Positions 6,542 through 16,297 of a stretch of DNA of 35,599 nucleotides are shown in pieces. The stretch's first letter is position 1. Every line of letters starts with the position of its first letter. The DNA comes from Nocardia ninae NBRC 108245 (GTDB lineage Bacteria; Actinomycetota; Actinomycetes; Mycobacteriales; Mycobacteriaceae). The notes under the pieces are model-generated. The model saw only the letters and a list, made by a program, of their open reading frames with translations, was not told where the DNA came from and did no database searches. Both the position numbers and the translations under genes were made by a program. The stretch is from the NCBI RefSeq assembly GCF_007990755.1, contig NZ_BJXA01000086.1, positions 1 through 35,599 of the forward strand, written 5' to 3'.

Positions 6542-8185
6542 ATGGGGTTCGATTGGGACCTGGTTGCCGACGTGGTCGTTGTCGGTTTCGGCGCGGCCGG
6601 TGCCGCTGCCGCGCTGGAAGCGGCGGCCGACGGCGCGCAGGTGCTCGCGTTGGAGCGGTTCGCCGGTGGCGGGGCGTCGGCACTGTCCGGCGGCATCATC
6701 TACGCCGGTGGCGGGACATCGGTGCAGCAGGAGGCCGGCGTCGCGGATACGCCCGAGGCGATGCTGGCGTATCTGGAGCGCGAGGTCGGCGACGCGGTGT
6801 CGCCCGCGACGCTGCGCCGCTTCGTGGACGGCAGCCCGGCGATGATCGAGTGGCTGAAGGGCCATGGCGTTCCGTTCGAGGCGTCGCTGTGCCCGTACAA
6901 GACGTCGTACCCGAACGACAGCTACTACCTGTACTACTCGGGCAGCGAGATCTCCGGTGCGTTCCGGGATATCCCGGCGGCGCAGCGTGGGCATCGGGTC
7001 AAGGGCAAGGGTACCTCCGGCAAGCAGTTGACCGGGCCGCTCGCGGCCGCCGCGTCCCGGCTCGGTGTGCGAGTCGAAACGCTCACGCAGGCAACCGAAC
7101 TCATCACCGACGAGGCAGGCACCGTGATCGGTGTCGAGTGCCGGACGTTGCGCGACGCACCGGGCCGGGTCCGTGATCGCTACACCCGCTTGGCCAAGGT
7201 CGCCGCCAAACCCGGTATCTACTACCCGCCGCTGCGCGCCGCGCTGGAGAAGCGCCTCGTTCGGCTGGATCGTCAGTACGGCACCACAATTCGCGTACTC
7301 GCCCGCCGTGGTGTGGTGCTCAGTGCCGGTGGCTTCATCGCCAACCGGGCGATGCTGCGCGAATACGCGCCGGACTATCGCGGCGGACTCGCGCTCGGCA
7401 CCACCGGTGACGACGGCAGCGGCATCCTGCTCGCGCAGCGGGCCGGTGCGGCCACCGATCGGATGGGCAATGTCTCGGCGTGGCGGTTCCTGTTGCCGCC
7501 CAGCGCGTTTACCGGCGCGGTGCTGGTCGACGCGGCGGGCCGCCGCGTCATCGATGAGACCAGGTACGGCGCGGCCGTCGGGCATGCCCTTATCACCGAA
7601 CACGGCGGCAAGGGCTGGCTGCTCGCCGACGACGAGCTGATGCGCACCGCGATCGACCAGATCGGCAAGCAGGGCGCCTGGTTCCAGCGCGGGCAGTTCG
7701 AGGCGATGCGGCGCACCGCGATTCGCGGCGCCACGCTCGAAGCCGTCGCGGCGCGGGCCGGCATCGACGTGGCCGGGCTGCGGGCGACGGTGGACGCGCA
7801 CAACGCCGCGATCGGACACGGCACGCCGGACCCGGTAGGCAAGCCGGCCGAGTTCACCAGACTGCTGCATACCGGGCCGTTCTGGCTGCTGGATGTCGGC
7901 ATCAGACCGAGCCTGGCCAACCCGTGCCCGATGCTCACCCTCGGCGGTGTGGTCGTGGACGAGGACACCGGCGCGGTGAAATCGACTGCCGGGAACGACA
8001 TTCCGGGGTTGTTCGCCGCAGGCAGGACGGCCGTCGGTATCTGCTCGGAGTCCTACGTCAGCGGGCTCTCACTGTCGGACTGCATCTTCTCCGGCCGCCG
8101 AGCCGGTCGGGCCGCGGCGGGCATGGTGCCGGTGCTGTCCGAACAGCTCGGGGCGCTCGATCAAGCAAGAATGGAAGGAAACTAG
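6542..8185 (+). CDS. KstD-superfamily FAD-dependent steroid dehydrogenase, possibly delta-4(5-alpha) type
   Basis: A 547-residue flavoprotein starting at ATG 6542, with GGAG 8 nt upstream; the open frame further left lacks support. The N-terminus DVVVVGFGAAGAAAALEA binds FAD. The C-terminus is SYVSGLSLSDCIFSGRRAG. The KstD residues NESAPY and TYAGPG are replaced by DETRYGAAVG (Tyr342) and SYVSG (Tyr505, Ser507). This resembles the Tyr/Tyr-x-Ser arrangement reported for the R. jostii delta-4(5-alpha)-ketosteroid dehydrogenase (Tyr319, Tyr466, Ser468), although the spacing is 16 residues longer. First gene of the operon with hsaE, hsaG and hsaF. FAD-dependent steroid dehydrogenase is well supported; the delta-4 assignment is inference. 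Confidence 0.8.
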   Translation: MGFDWDLVADVVVVGFGAAGAAAALEAAADGAQVLALERFAGGGASALSGGIIYAGGGTSVQQEAGVADTPEAMLAYLEREVGDAVSPATLRRFVDGSPAMIEWLKGHGVPFEASLCPYKTSYPNDSYYLYYSGSEISGAFRDIPAAQRGHRVKGKGTSGKQLTGPLAAAASRLGVRVETLTQATELITDEAGTVIGVECRTLRDAPGRVRDRYTRLAKVAAKPGIYYPPLRAALEKRLVRLDRQYGTTIRVLARRGVVLSAGGFIANRAMLREYAPDYRGGLALGTTGDDGSGILLAQRAGAATDRMGNVSAWRFLLPPSAFTGAVLVDAAGRRVIDETRYGAAVGHALITEHGGKGWLLADDELMRTAIDQIGKQGAWFQRGQFEAMRRTAIRGATLEAVAARAGIDVAGLRATVDAHNAAIGHGTPDPVGKPAEFTRLLHTGPFWLLDVGIRPSLANPCPMLTLGGVVVDEDTGAVKSTAGNDIPGLFAAGRTAVGICSESYVSGLSLSDCIFSGRRAGRAAAGMVPVLSEQLGALDQARMEGN

Positions 8186-8186
8186 C

Positions 8187-8972
8187 GTGCTGTCCGACGC
8201 GGTACGAACCGAATTGGCCGACGAGCTCGAGCTCGCCGAACGGGATCGGGTGGCGATCGATCCACTGGTTGCCCGGTACCCGGACATCGATGTGGTCGAT
8301 GCCTACGAGATCCAGCTGATCAATATCCGGCGCAGGCTCGACAGCGGCGCCAGGGTGGTCGGGCACAAGGTCGGCCTGTCGTCCAAGGCCATGCAGCAGA
8401 TGATGGGCGTGGACGAACCCGACTACGGGCATCTGCTCGCGGAAATGGAAGTCTACGAGGACGTTCCGGTCGAGGCGGACCGCTATCTGTTTCCGCGCGT
8501 CGAGGTGGAAGTCGGCTTCGTGCTCGGCGCCGACCTGCCCGGCGCGGACTGCACCGAGGACGACGTGCTCGCCGCGACCGTCGCTTTCGCCCCCGCCATC
8601 GAGCTGATCGACTCGCGGATCAAGGACTGGAAGATCGGGCTGACCGACACCATCTCCGACAACGCGTCCTCGGCCGGCTTCGTGCTCGGCCCGGAGCGGG
8701 TGGCGCCCAAGGACATCGACATCAAGGCGATCGACGCGGTGCTCACCCGCAACGGCGAGGTGGTGGCCGAGGGGCGCAGCGACGCCGTGCTCGGCGATCC
8801 GGTGATCGCGGTGGCCTGGCTGGCCCGCAAGGTCGCGAGTTTCGGCGTGCGGCTGAAGGCGGGCGACATCGTGCTGCCCGGCTCGTGCACCCGCGCCATC
8901 GACGCCCGTCCGGGCGACGCGTTCCATGCCGAGTTCGCCGGGCTCGGTTCTGTCCGTTTGCAATTCATATAG
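8187..8972 (+). CDS. hsaE: 2-hydroxypentadienoate-type hydratase HsaE
   Basis: Hydrates 2-hydroxyhexa-2,4-dienoate released from steroid ring A to 4-hydroxy-2-oxohexanoate, the substrate of HsaF. The 261-residue protein shows the fumarylacetoacetate-hydrolase/MhpD-type fold, with [18 protein letters not shown] near residues 54-71. [11 protein letters not shown] carries the acidic metal-binding residues, and the C-terminus includes [16 protein letters not shown] 8187 starts two bases after the flavoprotein stop, with GGAAGGAA upstream. The E-G-F order matches hsaEGF of mycobacteria, so the assignment is secure. Confidence 0.94.
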   Translation: MLSDAVRTELADELELAERDRVAIDPLVARYPDIDVVDAYEIQLINIRRRLDSGARVVGHKVGLSSKAMQQMMGVDEPDYGHLLAEMEVYEDVPVEADRYLFPRVEVEVGFVLGADLPGADCTEDDVLAATVAFAPAIELIDSRIKDWKIGLTDTISDNASSAGFVLGPERVAPKDIDIKAIDAVLTRNGEVVAEGRSDAVLGDPVIAVAWLARKVASFGVRLKAGDIVLPGSCTRAIDARPGDAFHAEFAGLGSVRLQFI

Positions 8973-8982
8973 GAGGCATGTG

Positions 8983-9894
8983 GTGTCCGAGAACGGGACC
9001 GTCACCGCCGCGATCGTCGGGTCCGGCAATATCAGTACCGATCTGCTCTACAAACTGCTGCGCTCGGCGAGTATCGAGCCGCGGTGGATGATCGGGATCG
9101 ACCCCGACAGCGAGGGTTTGAAGCGCGCCCGCGGGCTCGGGCTGGAGACCTCCGCCGAAGGGGTGGACTGGCTGCTGGCCCGATCCGAGTTGCCCGAACT
9201 GGTTTTCGAGGCGACCTCGGCGTACGTGCATCGCGCCGCCGCACCGAAGTATGCCGAAGCAGGCATCCGCGCGGTCGACCTCACGCCCGCCGCCGTCGGC
9301 CCCGCCGTGGTGCCGCCGGTCAACCTCGGCGCGAATCTCGATGCGCCGAACGTCAACATGATCACCTGCGGTGGGCAGGCCACCATCCCGATCGTCGCGG
9401 CGGTATCCCGCGTGGTGCCGGTCGCTTACGCGGAGATCGTCGCCTCGGTGTCCTCGGTCTCGGCCGGCCCCGGTACCCGGGCGAACATCGACGAGTTCAC
9501 CAAGACCACCAGCCGTGGCGTCGAAACCATCGGTGGTGCGCAGCGCGGCAAGGCGATCATCATCCTGAACCCGGCCGAGCCGCCGATGATCATGCGCGAC
9601 ACCATCTTCTGCGCGATCCCCGAAGACGCGGACACCGCGGCCATCACCGACTCCATCCACCGGATGGTGGCCGACATCCAGCAGTACGTGCCCGGCTACC
9701 GCCTGCTCAACGACCCGCAGTTCGACCCGCCGTCGGTGATCGCCGGTGGGATGGCGAAGGTTTCGGTGTTCGTCGAGGTCGAAGGGGCGGGCGACTTCCT
9801 GCCGCCGTACGCGGGCAACCTCGACATCATGACCGCTGCCGCAACGCAAGTCGGCGAAGTGATCGCCGGTCAGATCGTCTCGGCACGGGTGTAA
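8983..9894 (+). CDS. hsaG: Acylating aldehyde dehydrogenase HsaG
   Basis: Converts propanal, channelled from HsaF, to propionyl-CoA using NAD and CoA. It is 303 residues long, the same as the M. tuberculosis protein. The NAD-binding motif [14 protein letters not shown] is at the N-terminus and the catalytic cysteine is Cys129 in [11 protein letters not shown]. The C-terminal segment with [14 protein letters not shown] is typical of the BphJ/MhpF family. GTG 8983 is chosen because AGGAGG (8971-8976) sits 6 nt upstream. GTG 8980 is adjacent, and a longer frame from 8926 would overlap hsaE. It forms a heterocomplex with HsaF, encoded 13 nt downstream. Confidence 0.95.
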   Translation: MSENGTVTAAIVGSGNISTDLLYKLLRSASIEPRWMIGIDPDSEGLKRARGLGLETSAEGVDWLLARSELPELVFEATSAYVHRAAAPKYAEAGIRAVDLTPAAVGPAVVPPVNLGANLDAPNVNMITCGGQATIPIVAAVSRVVPVAYAEIVASVSSVSAGPGTRANIDEFTKTTSRGVETIGGAQRGKAIIILNPAEPPMIMRDTIFCAIPEDADTAAITDSIHRMVADIQQYVPGYRLLNDPQFDPPSVIAGGMAKVSVFVEVEGAGDFLPPYAGNLDIMTAAATQVGEVIAGQIVSARV

Positions 9895-9907
9895 GGGAGC
9901 GACAAAC

Positions 9908-10945
9908 ATGGCTTACTCAGCAGAACTCGACATTCGCGTCACCGACACCTCGTTGCGCGACGGATCCCATCACAAGCGCCACCAGTTCACCGCCACCGAG
10001 GTCCGCGATATCGTCGCCGCCCTCGACGGGGCGAAGGTGCCGGTCATCGAGGTCACCCACGGTGACGGGCTCGGCGGGTCGTCGTTCAACTACGGCTTCT
10101 CCAAAACCCCCGAGCAGGAACTGATCAAGATCGCCGCGGAGACGGCGACCCAGGCCAAGATCGCGGTGCTGATGCTGCCCGGGGTCGGCGTCAAGGAAGA
10201 CATCAAGATCTCCCAGGACAACGGCGCCTCGATCTGCCGCATCGCCACCCACTGCACCGAGGCCGACGTCTCCATCCAGCACTTCGGTCTGGCTCGTGAA
10301 CTCGGGCTGGAAACCGTTGGCTTCCTGATGATGTCGCATTCCCAGCCGCCGGAGGTGCTGGCCAAGCAGGCTCGGATCATGGCCGATGCGGGCTGCCAGT
10401 GCGTCTATGTCGTCGACTCGGCCGGTGCGCTCGTGCTCGACCAGGTCACCGATCGGGTCGCAGCCCTAGTCGCCGAGCTGGGCAATGATGCGCAGGTCGG
10501 CTTCCACGGTCACGAAAACCTTGACCTGGCGGTCGCCAACTCCATCTACGCAATCCGTGCCGGTGCTACTCAAATCGATGGCAGCGCAAGACGGTTCGGT
10601 GCGGGTGCGGGCAATACTCCGGTCGAGGCTTTGGTCGGTGTGTGCGACAAGCTCGACATCACGACAGGCATCGACTTCTACGCCATCGCCGATGCCGCCG
10701 AAGACGTGGTTCGTCCCGCGATGCCGCAGGAGTGCCTGCTCGACCGGTCGTCGCTGATGATGGGTTATGCGGGGGTCTACTCCAGCTTCCTCAAGCATGC
10801 CGAGCGTCAGGCCGAACGGTACGGCGTCTCCGCCGCCGAGATGCTGGTCCGCGCGGGTAAACGCAAACTGGTTGGTGGGCAGGAAGATCAGCTCATCGAC
10901 ATCGCCCTGGAATTGCAGCGGGAGCAGGCGACAGTCACCGTCTGA
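9908..10945 (+). CDS. hsaF: 4-hydroxy-2-oxo-acid aldolase HsaF
   Basis: A class II (metal-dependent) aldolase that cleaves 4-hydroxy-2-oxohexanoate to pyruvate and propanal and passes the aldehyde to HsaG. The 345-residue protein has the [11 protein letters not shown] motif: Arg17, metal-ligand Asp18 and His21. The other metal ligands are His200 and His202 in [10 protein letters not shown]. These positions match those of the characterised homologue BphI. AAGGGAG precedes the ATG. It is the last gene of the operon and is followed by a strong hairpin at 10956-10985. Confidence 0.96.
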   Translation: MAYSAELDIRVTDTSLRDGSHHKRHQFTATEVRDIVAALDGAKVPVIEVTHGDGLGGSSFNYGFSKTPEQELIKIAAETATQAKIAVLMLPGVGVKEDIKISQDNGASICRIATHCTEADVSIQHFGLARELGLETVGFLMMSHSQPPEVLAKQARIMADAGCQCVYVVDSAGALVLDQVTDRVAALVAELGNDAQVGFHGHENLDLAVANSIYAIRAGATQIDGSARRFGAGAGNTPVEALVGVCDKLDITTGIDFYAIADAAEDVVRPAMPQECLLDRSSLMMGYAGVYSSFLKHAERQAERYGVSAAEMLVRAGKRKLVGGQEDQLIDIALELQREQATVTV

Positions 10946-10955
10946 CCGAGCCGGG

Positions 10956-10985
10956 GCCGCGAACGTCGGTGTCGTCGTTCGCGGC
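10956..10985. terminator. Hairpin terminator between hsaF and the convergent NADH dehydrogenase gene
   Basis: A perfect 10-bp stem, GCCGCGAACG (10956-10965) and CGTTCGCGGC (10976-10985), has a 10-nt loop. It starts 11 nt after the hsaF stop and ends 7 nt before the stop of the convergent gene, so it can act in both directions. Confidence 0.75.
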
Positions 10986-10992
10986 CTGCTCC

Positions 10993-12321
10993 CTATCGCC
11001 GGGCCGGAATCCCTTCGCTGCTGTCGAAGCTCGCTTCCTCGCGACTGACCAGTCCCAGTAGCGAAAGTGGCCGTGGGGTAATCGAGTTGGTCAGATAGCC
11101 CAGCGTGATCGCCCAGCGGTTGACCGGGCGTGGCACGGCGATGGTGTGATACGCCCGCGTGACGGCCTTGGCCGGGAAACCGGACAGGTTGACGCCCATC
11201 GGATTCGCCACCGCGAAGTGCGGTCCGAGATCGACGACCAGACCCATGTCGTGGTGCTTGTACGGCGCGGCGCCGCCGATGCCGAGACTGGCGGCCACAT
11301 TCCTGGCCAGCGCCTTACCCTGCCGGGAGGCGTGCTGAGCGGTCGGCGGGGTGATCTTGCCGGGTTTGGTCAGATCCGGCACCGCCGCCGCGTCACCACC
11401 GGCGAAGACATCGGGGTGACCGGGCACGGAGAGGTTCGCGTCGACCACCAGGCGTCCGCGTTCCATCGGCAAGCCGAGCGACTCCAACATGGGCGCGCCG
11501 GTCACACCGGTCACCCAGGCGACCGTGTGGGTCGGCACCACGGTCCCGTCGGTGAGTACCGCCTGCCGGTCCGTCAGTTCCTTCAGCGAGGTCTTCAATC
11601 GAATGTCGATGCCCCGTTCGCGAAGCACGCCCAGCACCTTGTCGCTGAGCCGGTCGCCGACCTCCGGCATCACCCGCTCGGCCATGTCGAGCAGCACGAA
11701 CCGAACCTCGCCCGGATCGAACCCACGACGGGCCGCATAGGCATCGGCCAATGCCCGCAACTGCGCGATCAGCTCGGTACCCGCATAAGAAGCGCCCACG
11801 ACAACCACGGTCCTGCGGGCCTTACGCACGTCCGGATCATCCTCGAAGTCGGCCAACTCCAGCTGCCGCAACAACTGCTCGCGCAGATACAGCGCCTCGG
11901 CCACCGTTTTGAGTCCATGCGCATGCTCGGCGACGCCCGGCACATCGAACAACCGCGTCACCGACCCCGGCGTCAGAACCAACCGATCCCAGGACAATTC
12001 GCGGTCGGCTTGATGCTCACTACTCACCCTGACCGTCTTGTTCTCCAGATCGACAGCCTCCGCCTTACCGATCACCAACCGCACCCGCGGCAGCGCATCG
12101 GCCAGCGAAACAGCGACGAACCGCGGATCGATCACCCCACCGGCCACATCCGGCAACAACGGCGTGTACAGCATGTAGTCATTGGGCGTAACCAGCAGGA
12201 CCTCCACCTCCCGACCCGCCCGCCCCAACACCTTGCACAACCGCTTGGCACAGGTGAACCCGGCAAACCCACTACCGACAATCACCACCCGCTCCGGCCC
12301 AGCCCTCTTGTCCTCAGCCAC
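10993..12321 (-). CDS. Type II NADH dehydrogenase-like flavoprotein
   Basis: A 442-residue, single-subunit NAD(P)H oxidoreductase that, by family, passes electrons from NADH to quinone at the membrane without pumping protons. Visible are FAD motif VVIVGSGFAGFTCAKRL, active-site region TPNDYMLYTPLLPDVAGG, NAD motif VVVGASYAGTELIAQL, and second FAD motif VFAGGDAAAVPD. GTG 12321 is preferred because AGGAGG (12327-12332) stands 5 nt upstream; GTG 12327 would overlap that site. It lies downstream of hsaB beyond a hairpin. In M. tuberculosis the same position holds nat. Reoxidation of NADH from steroid catabolism is an attractive but unproven role. Confidence 0.88.
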   Translation of the reverse strand: MAEDKRAGPERVVIVGSGFAGFTCAKRLCKVLGRAGREVEVLLVTPNDYMLYTPLLPDVAGGVIDPRFVAVSLADALPRVRLVIGKAEAVDLENKTVRVSSEHQADRELSWDRLVLTPGSVTRLFDVPGVAEHAHGLKTVAEALYLREQLLRQLELADFEDDPDVRKARRTVVVVGASYAGTELIAQLRALADAYAARRGFDPGEVRFVLLDMAERVMPEVGDRLSDKVLGVLRERGIDIRLKTSLKELTDRQAVLTDGTVVPTHTVAWVTGVTGAPMLESLGLPMERGRLVVDANLSVPGHPDVFAGGDAAAVPDLTKPGKITPPTAQHASRQGKALARNVAASLGIGGAAPYKHHDMGLVVDLGPHFAVANPMGVNLSGFPAKAVTRAYHTIAVPRPVNRWAITLGYLTNSITPRPLSLLGLVSREEASFDSSEGIPARR

Positions 12322-12340
12322 AGCCACCTCCTACAAATCG

Positions 12341-12369
12341 CCCCTCCCCCGCGATTCCCCCATCCCCCC
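12341..12369 (-). promoter_or_regulatory. G-quadruplex-type motif in the NADH dehydrogenase leader
   Basis: On the minus strand four G-runs follow one another: G6, AT, G5, AATCGC, G5, A, G4. This fits the G3+N1-7 quadruplex pattern with runs of four or more. It ends 8 nt before the Shine-Dalgarno sequence of the dehydrogenase gene, so in the mRNA it could affect translation. This is a pattern match only. Confidence 0.5.
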
Positions 12370-12385
12370 ATCCGAAACCGAGTGG

Positions 12386-12402
12386 GCCGGGACCCGCCCG
12401 GC
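12386..12402. promoter_or_regulatory. GC hairpin in the hsaB-NADH dehydrogenase spacer
   Basis: GCCGGG (12386-12391), ACCCG loop, CCCGGC (12397-12402) form a 6-bp stem between the hsaB terminator and the quadruplex motif. It may be part of the structured leader of the dehydrogenase gene or a second terminator stem. The roughly 155-nt spacer holds no gene. Confidence 0.35.
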
Positions 12403-12428
12403 TACGAAAGCGGCCAGCGGGACACCAG

Positions 12429-12466
12429 CGAGCCCTGACCTGCGGTTCACGGCAGGGCAGGGCTCG
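12429..12466 (-). terminator. Hairpin after hsaB
   Basis: CGAGCCCTG (12429-12437) pairs with CAGGGCTCG (12458-12466), with further partial pairing inside. It starts 10 nt after the hsaB stop in the direction of transcription and probably ends the hsaADCB transcript. A smaller GTAGC/GCTAC stem lies between it and the hsaB stop. Confidence 0.6.
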
Positions 12467-12476
12467 TAGCGGACGG

Positions 12477-13043
12477 CTACAGCCAGGTGTCGAGGGTGGT
12501 GGTGGTGAGGAAGTGGTCGAGGTCGGCGCGCCAGGGGGCGGGGGTGGTTTTGTCGGGTTCTATGGCGGTGTATTGGCCGCGGTAGAAGAGGAGGGGGCGG
12601 CCGGTGGTGGTGGATTCGGTGAGGGCTTGGACTCGGCCGATGACTATGTAGTGGTCGCCGCCGTCTACGACGCTGTCCACTGTGCATTCGATGGTGGCGA
12701 GAGCGTCGTCGAGCACGGGGAGGGTGAGGGGGGAGGTGTGCCAGGGGGCGCCTGCGAATTTGTCGGGTTCGCGGGAGCCGAAGCGGGCGCAGAGTTCTCG
12801 TTGTTCTTCGGCGAGGACGTTGACGCAGAAGCGGCCGGATTGTTCGATGGCCGCCCAGGAGCGGGAGGTTTTGGTGGGGCAGAACAGGATCAGGGGTGGG
12901 TCGAGGGAGAGGGCGGCGAAGGACTGGCAGGCGAAACCGACCGGCGCCTCGGCATCATCGAAGGTGGTGATGACGGTGATGCCGGTACAGAACTGGCCGA
13001 GCACGTTACGGAAGGCCCGCGCGTCGATCTCAGGGTGGGTCAT
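12477..13043 (-). CDS. hsaB: Flavin reductase component HsaB
   Basis: Supplies reduced flavin to the oxygenase HsaA for hydroxylation of 3-HSA (the ring-A phenol of the 9,10-seco steroid) at C4. From ATG 13043 the protein has 188 residues, close to 187 in M. tuberculosis. It shows the flavin-reductase-like core FRNVLGQFCTGITVITTF, PVGFACQSFAALSLDPP, LILFCPTKTSRSW, and the end TTTLDTWL. A GTG at 13067, overlapping the HsaC stop (GTGA), would add MSERASEA. That segment resembles the start of the junction micro-ORFs and has no counterpart in homologues. The gene is unusually G-rich on the plus strand. Last gene of hsaADCB. Confidence 0.94.
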   Translation of the reverse strand: MTHPEIDARAFRNVLGQFCTGITVITTFDDAEAPVGFACQSFAALSLDPPLILFCPTKTSRSWAAIEQSGRFCVNVLAEEQRELCARFGSREPDKFAGAPWHTSPLTLPVLDDALATIECTVDSVVDGGDHYIVIGRVQALTESTTTGRPLLFYRGQYTAIEPDKTTPAPWRADLDHFLTTTTLDTWL

Positions 13044-14927
<1,884 letters not shown>

Positions 14928-14935
14928 AGCAACTC

Positions 14936-16144
14936 CTACACCATCGCGTCGGTGACGGGCAGCCCGAACTCGTGCTGACCGTACATCTGGTATGCCCGTT
15001 CGGGATCGTTCGCCGCGTGCACCCGGCCGGCGTGGGCGTCGCGCCAGAAGCGTTGCAGCGGTGTGCCGTTCGCCAGCGCGGTGGCGCCGGAGCTCTCGAA
15101 CAGCTTGTCGATGGCGGCGATCGAACGTCCGGTGGCGCGCACCTGATCGCGCCGGGCCCGCACCCGCAGGTCGAACGGGATCTCCTTGCCTGCGGCCAGC
15201 AAGGCGTATTCCTCGGCGACATTGCCCGACAGTTGGCGCCAGCCCGCGTCGATATCGCTGGACGCCTCCGCGATGCGCACCTTGGCGAACGGATCGTCCT
15301 TCGCCTTCTCGCCCGCGTAGGCCGCGCGTACCCGCTTGCCCTGATGCTCGACGTGCGCCGCGTACGCGCCGTAGGCCATGCCGACGATGGGTGTCGCGAT
15401 GGTGGTGGGATGGATTGTGCCCCAAGGCATCTTGTACACCGGATCGGTGTTCTGCTCGAGCCCGGGTGACTTCTGCTCACTCATCTTGCGGAAGCTCAGG
15501 AACCGGTGCGACGGCACGAAAACGTCTTTCACCGCAACGGTATTGGAGCCGGTTCCGCGCAGGCCGACGACGTTCCAGACGTCATCGATGCGGTAGTCGT
15601 CGCGCGGAATGAGGAAGCTGCCGAAGTCGACCGGCTTGCCGTCTTTGATCACCGGACCGCCGAGCACCGCCCAGGTGGCGTGGTCGCAACCCGAGGACCA
15701 GGCCCAGGCGCCGTTGACGAGGTAGCCGCCCTCGACCACCGTGCCCGCGCCCATCGGTGCGTAGGAGGAGGAGATCCGCACCTCGGTGTCCTCGCCCCAG
15801 ACGTCTTCCTGCGCCTGCTGCGCGAACAGCGCCAGGTGCCAATTGTGTACGCCGACAATGCCTGCCACCCAGCCGGTGGACCCGCAGGCGCTGGCCAGCT
15901 TGCGCACGGTGTCGTAGAAGACGACCGGGTCACCCGCGTGGCCGCCCCACTGTTTGGGCTGTAGGAGCCGGAAGAATCCGGTCTCCTGCAAGGCCTTCAT
16001 GGTTTCGTCGGGGATGCGCCGCAGGTCCTCGGCCTCCTGCGCGCGCTCGCGCAGCATCGGCAACAGCGCGTCGACCCGTTCGGTCACTTCTTGCGTCATC
16101 TCGGGACCTGCTCCTGCCTGGTCAATTGGATAACCGGTAGTCAT
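14936..16144 (-). CDS. hsaA: Flavin-dependent 3-HSA monooxygenase, oxygenase component HsaA
   Basis: Hydroxylates 3-HSA to the catechol 3,4-DHSA using reduced flavin from HsaB. The 402-residue protein has the acyl-CoA-dehydrogenase fold with strong HsaA signatures: LRRIPDETMKALQETGFFRL, ACGSTGWVAGIVGVHNWHLA, RISSSYAPMGAG, VVGLRGTGSNTVAVKDVFVP and VYKMPWGTIHPTTIA. ATG 16144 fits a near-leaderless promoter (TAGTCT read on the minus strand, 16159-16154). ATG 16099 (MTQEVTE) is an alternative with a GGAG upstream. First gene of hsaADCB, divergent from kshA, with KstR boxes between. Confidence 0.95.
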   Translation of the reverse strand: MTTGYPIDQAGAGPEMTQEVTERVDALLPMLRERAQEAEDLRRIPDETMKALQETGFFRLLQPKQWGGHAGDPVVFYDTVRKLASACGSTGWVAGIVGVHNWHLALFAQQAQEDVWGEDTEVRISSSYAPMGAGTVVEGGYLVNGAWAWSSGCDHATWAVLGGPVIKDGKPVDFGSFLIPRDDYRIDDVWNVVGLRGTGSNTVAVKDVFVPSHRFLSFRKMSEQKSPGLEQNTDPVYKMPWGTIHPTTIATPIVGMAYGAYAAHVEHQGKRVRAAYAGEKAKDDPFAKVRIAEASSDIDAGWRQLSGNVAEEYALLAAGKEIPFDLRVRARRDQVRATGRSIAAIDKLFESSGATALANGTPLQRFWRDAHAGRVHAANDPERAYQMYGQHEFGLPVTDAMV

Positions 16145-16157
16145 TTGCCTCTGAGAC

Positions 16158-16171
16158 TAGAACAGGTTCTT
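16158..16171. promoter_or_regulatory. KstR operator, hsaA side
   Basis: TAGAACAGGTTCTT contains AACnnGTT in a perfect 12-bp palindrome, AGAACAGGTTCT. It differs from TnnAACnnGTTnnA only at the last base. It lies 14 nt upstream of the hsaA start and overlaps its likely -10 region. Confidence 0.8.
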
Positions 16172-16189
16172 ATTTCTGTCGAGAACGGG

Positions 16190-16211
16190 TGTCTATCTGT
16201 GGCCATAGACA
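16190..16211. promoter_or_regulatory. Inverted repeat between the two KstR boxes
   Basis: TGTCTA (16190-16195) and TAGACA (16206-16211), 10 nt apart, form a short dyad midway between the divergent hsaA and kshA promoters. It does not match KstR. It might bind another regulator or be chance. Confidence 0.25.
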
Positions 16212-16260
16212 GACATGTGCAGGAAGTGGCGTGAATCGCTGGCGTGGAACGCGACATTTT

Positions 16261-16274
16261 TGTAACGTGTTCTA
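16261..16274. promoter_or_regulatory. KstR operator, kshA side
   Basis: TGTAACGTGTTCTA matches TnnAACnnGTTnnA at every fixed position. It is 23 nt upstream of the kshA start, leaving the ribosome-binding site AAGGAGGAGG (16281-16290) in the transcript. Confidence 0.85.
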
Positions 16275-16297
16275 GTACAGAAGGAGGAGGATTCGCG

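Noticed and set aside
8926-8982. Longer HsaG starting at 8926
   Set aside because: It would overlap the 3' end of hsaE; AGGAGG at 8971-8976 fits GTG 8983 and gives the family length of 303 residues.
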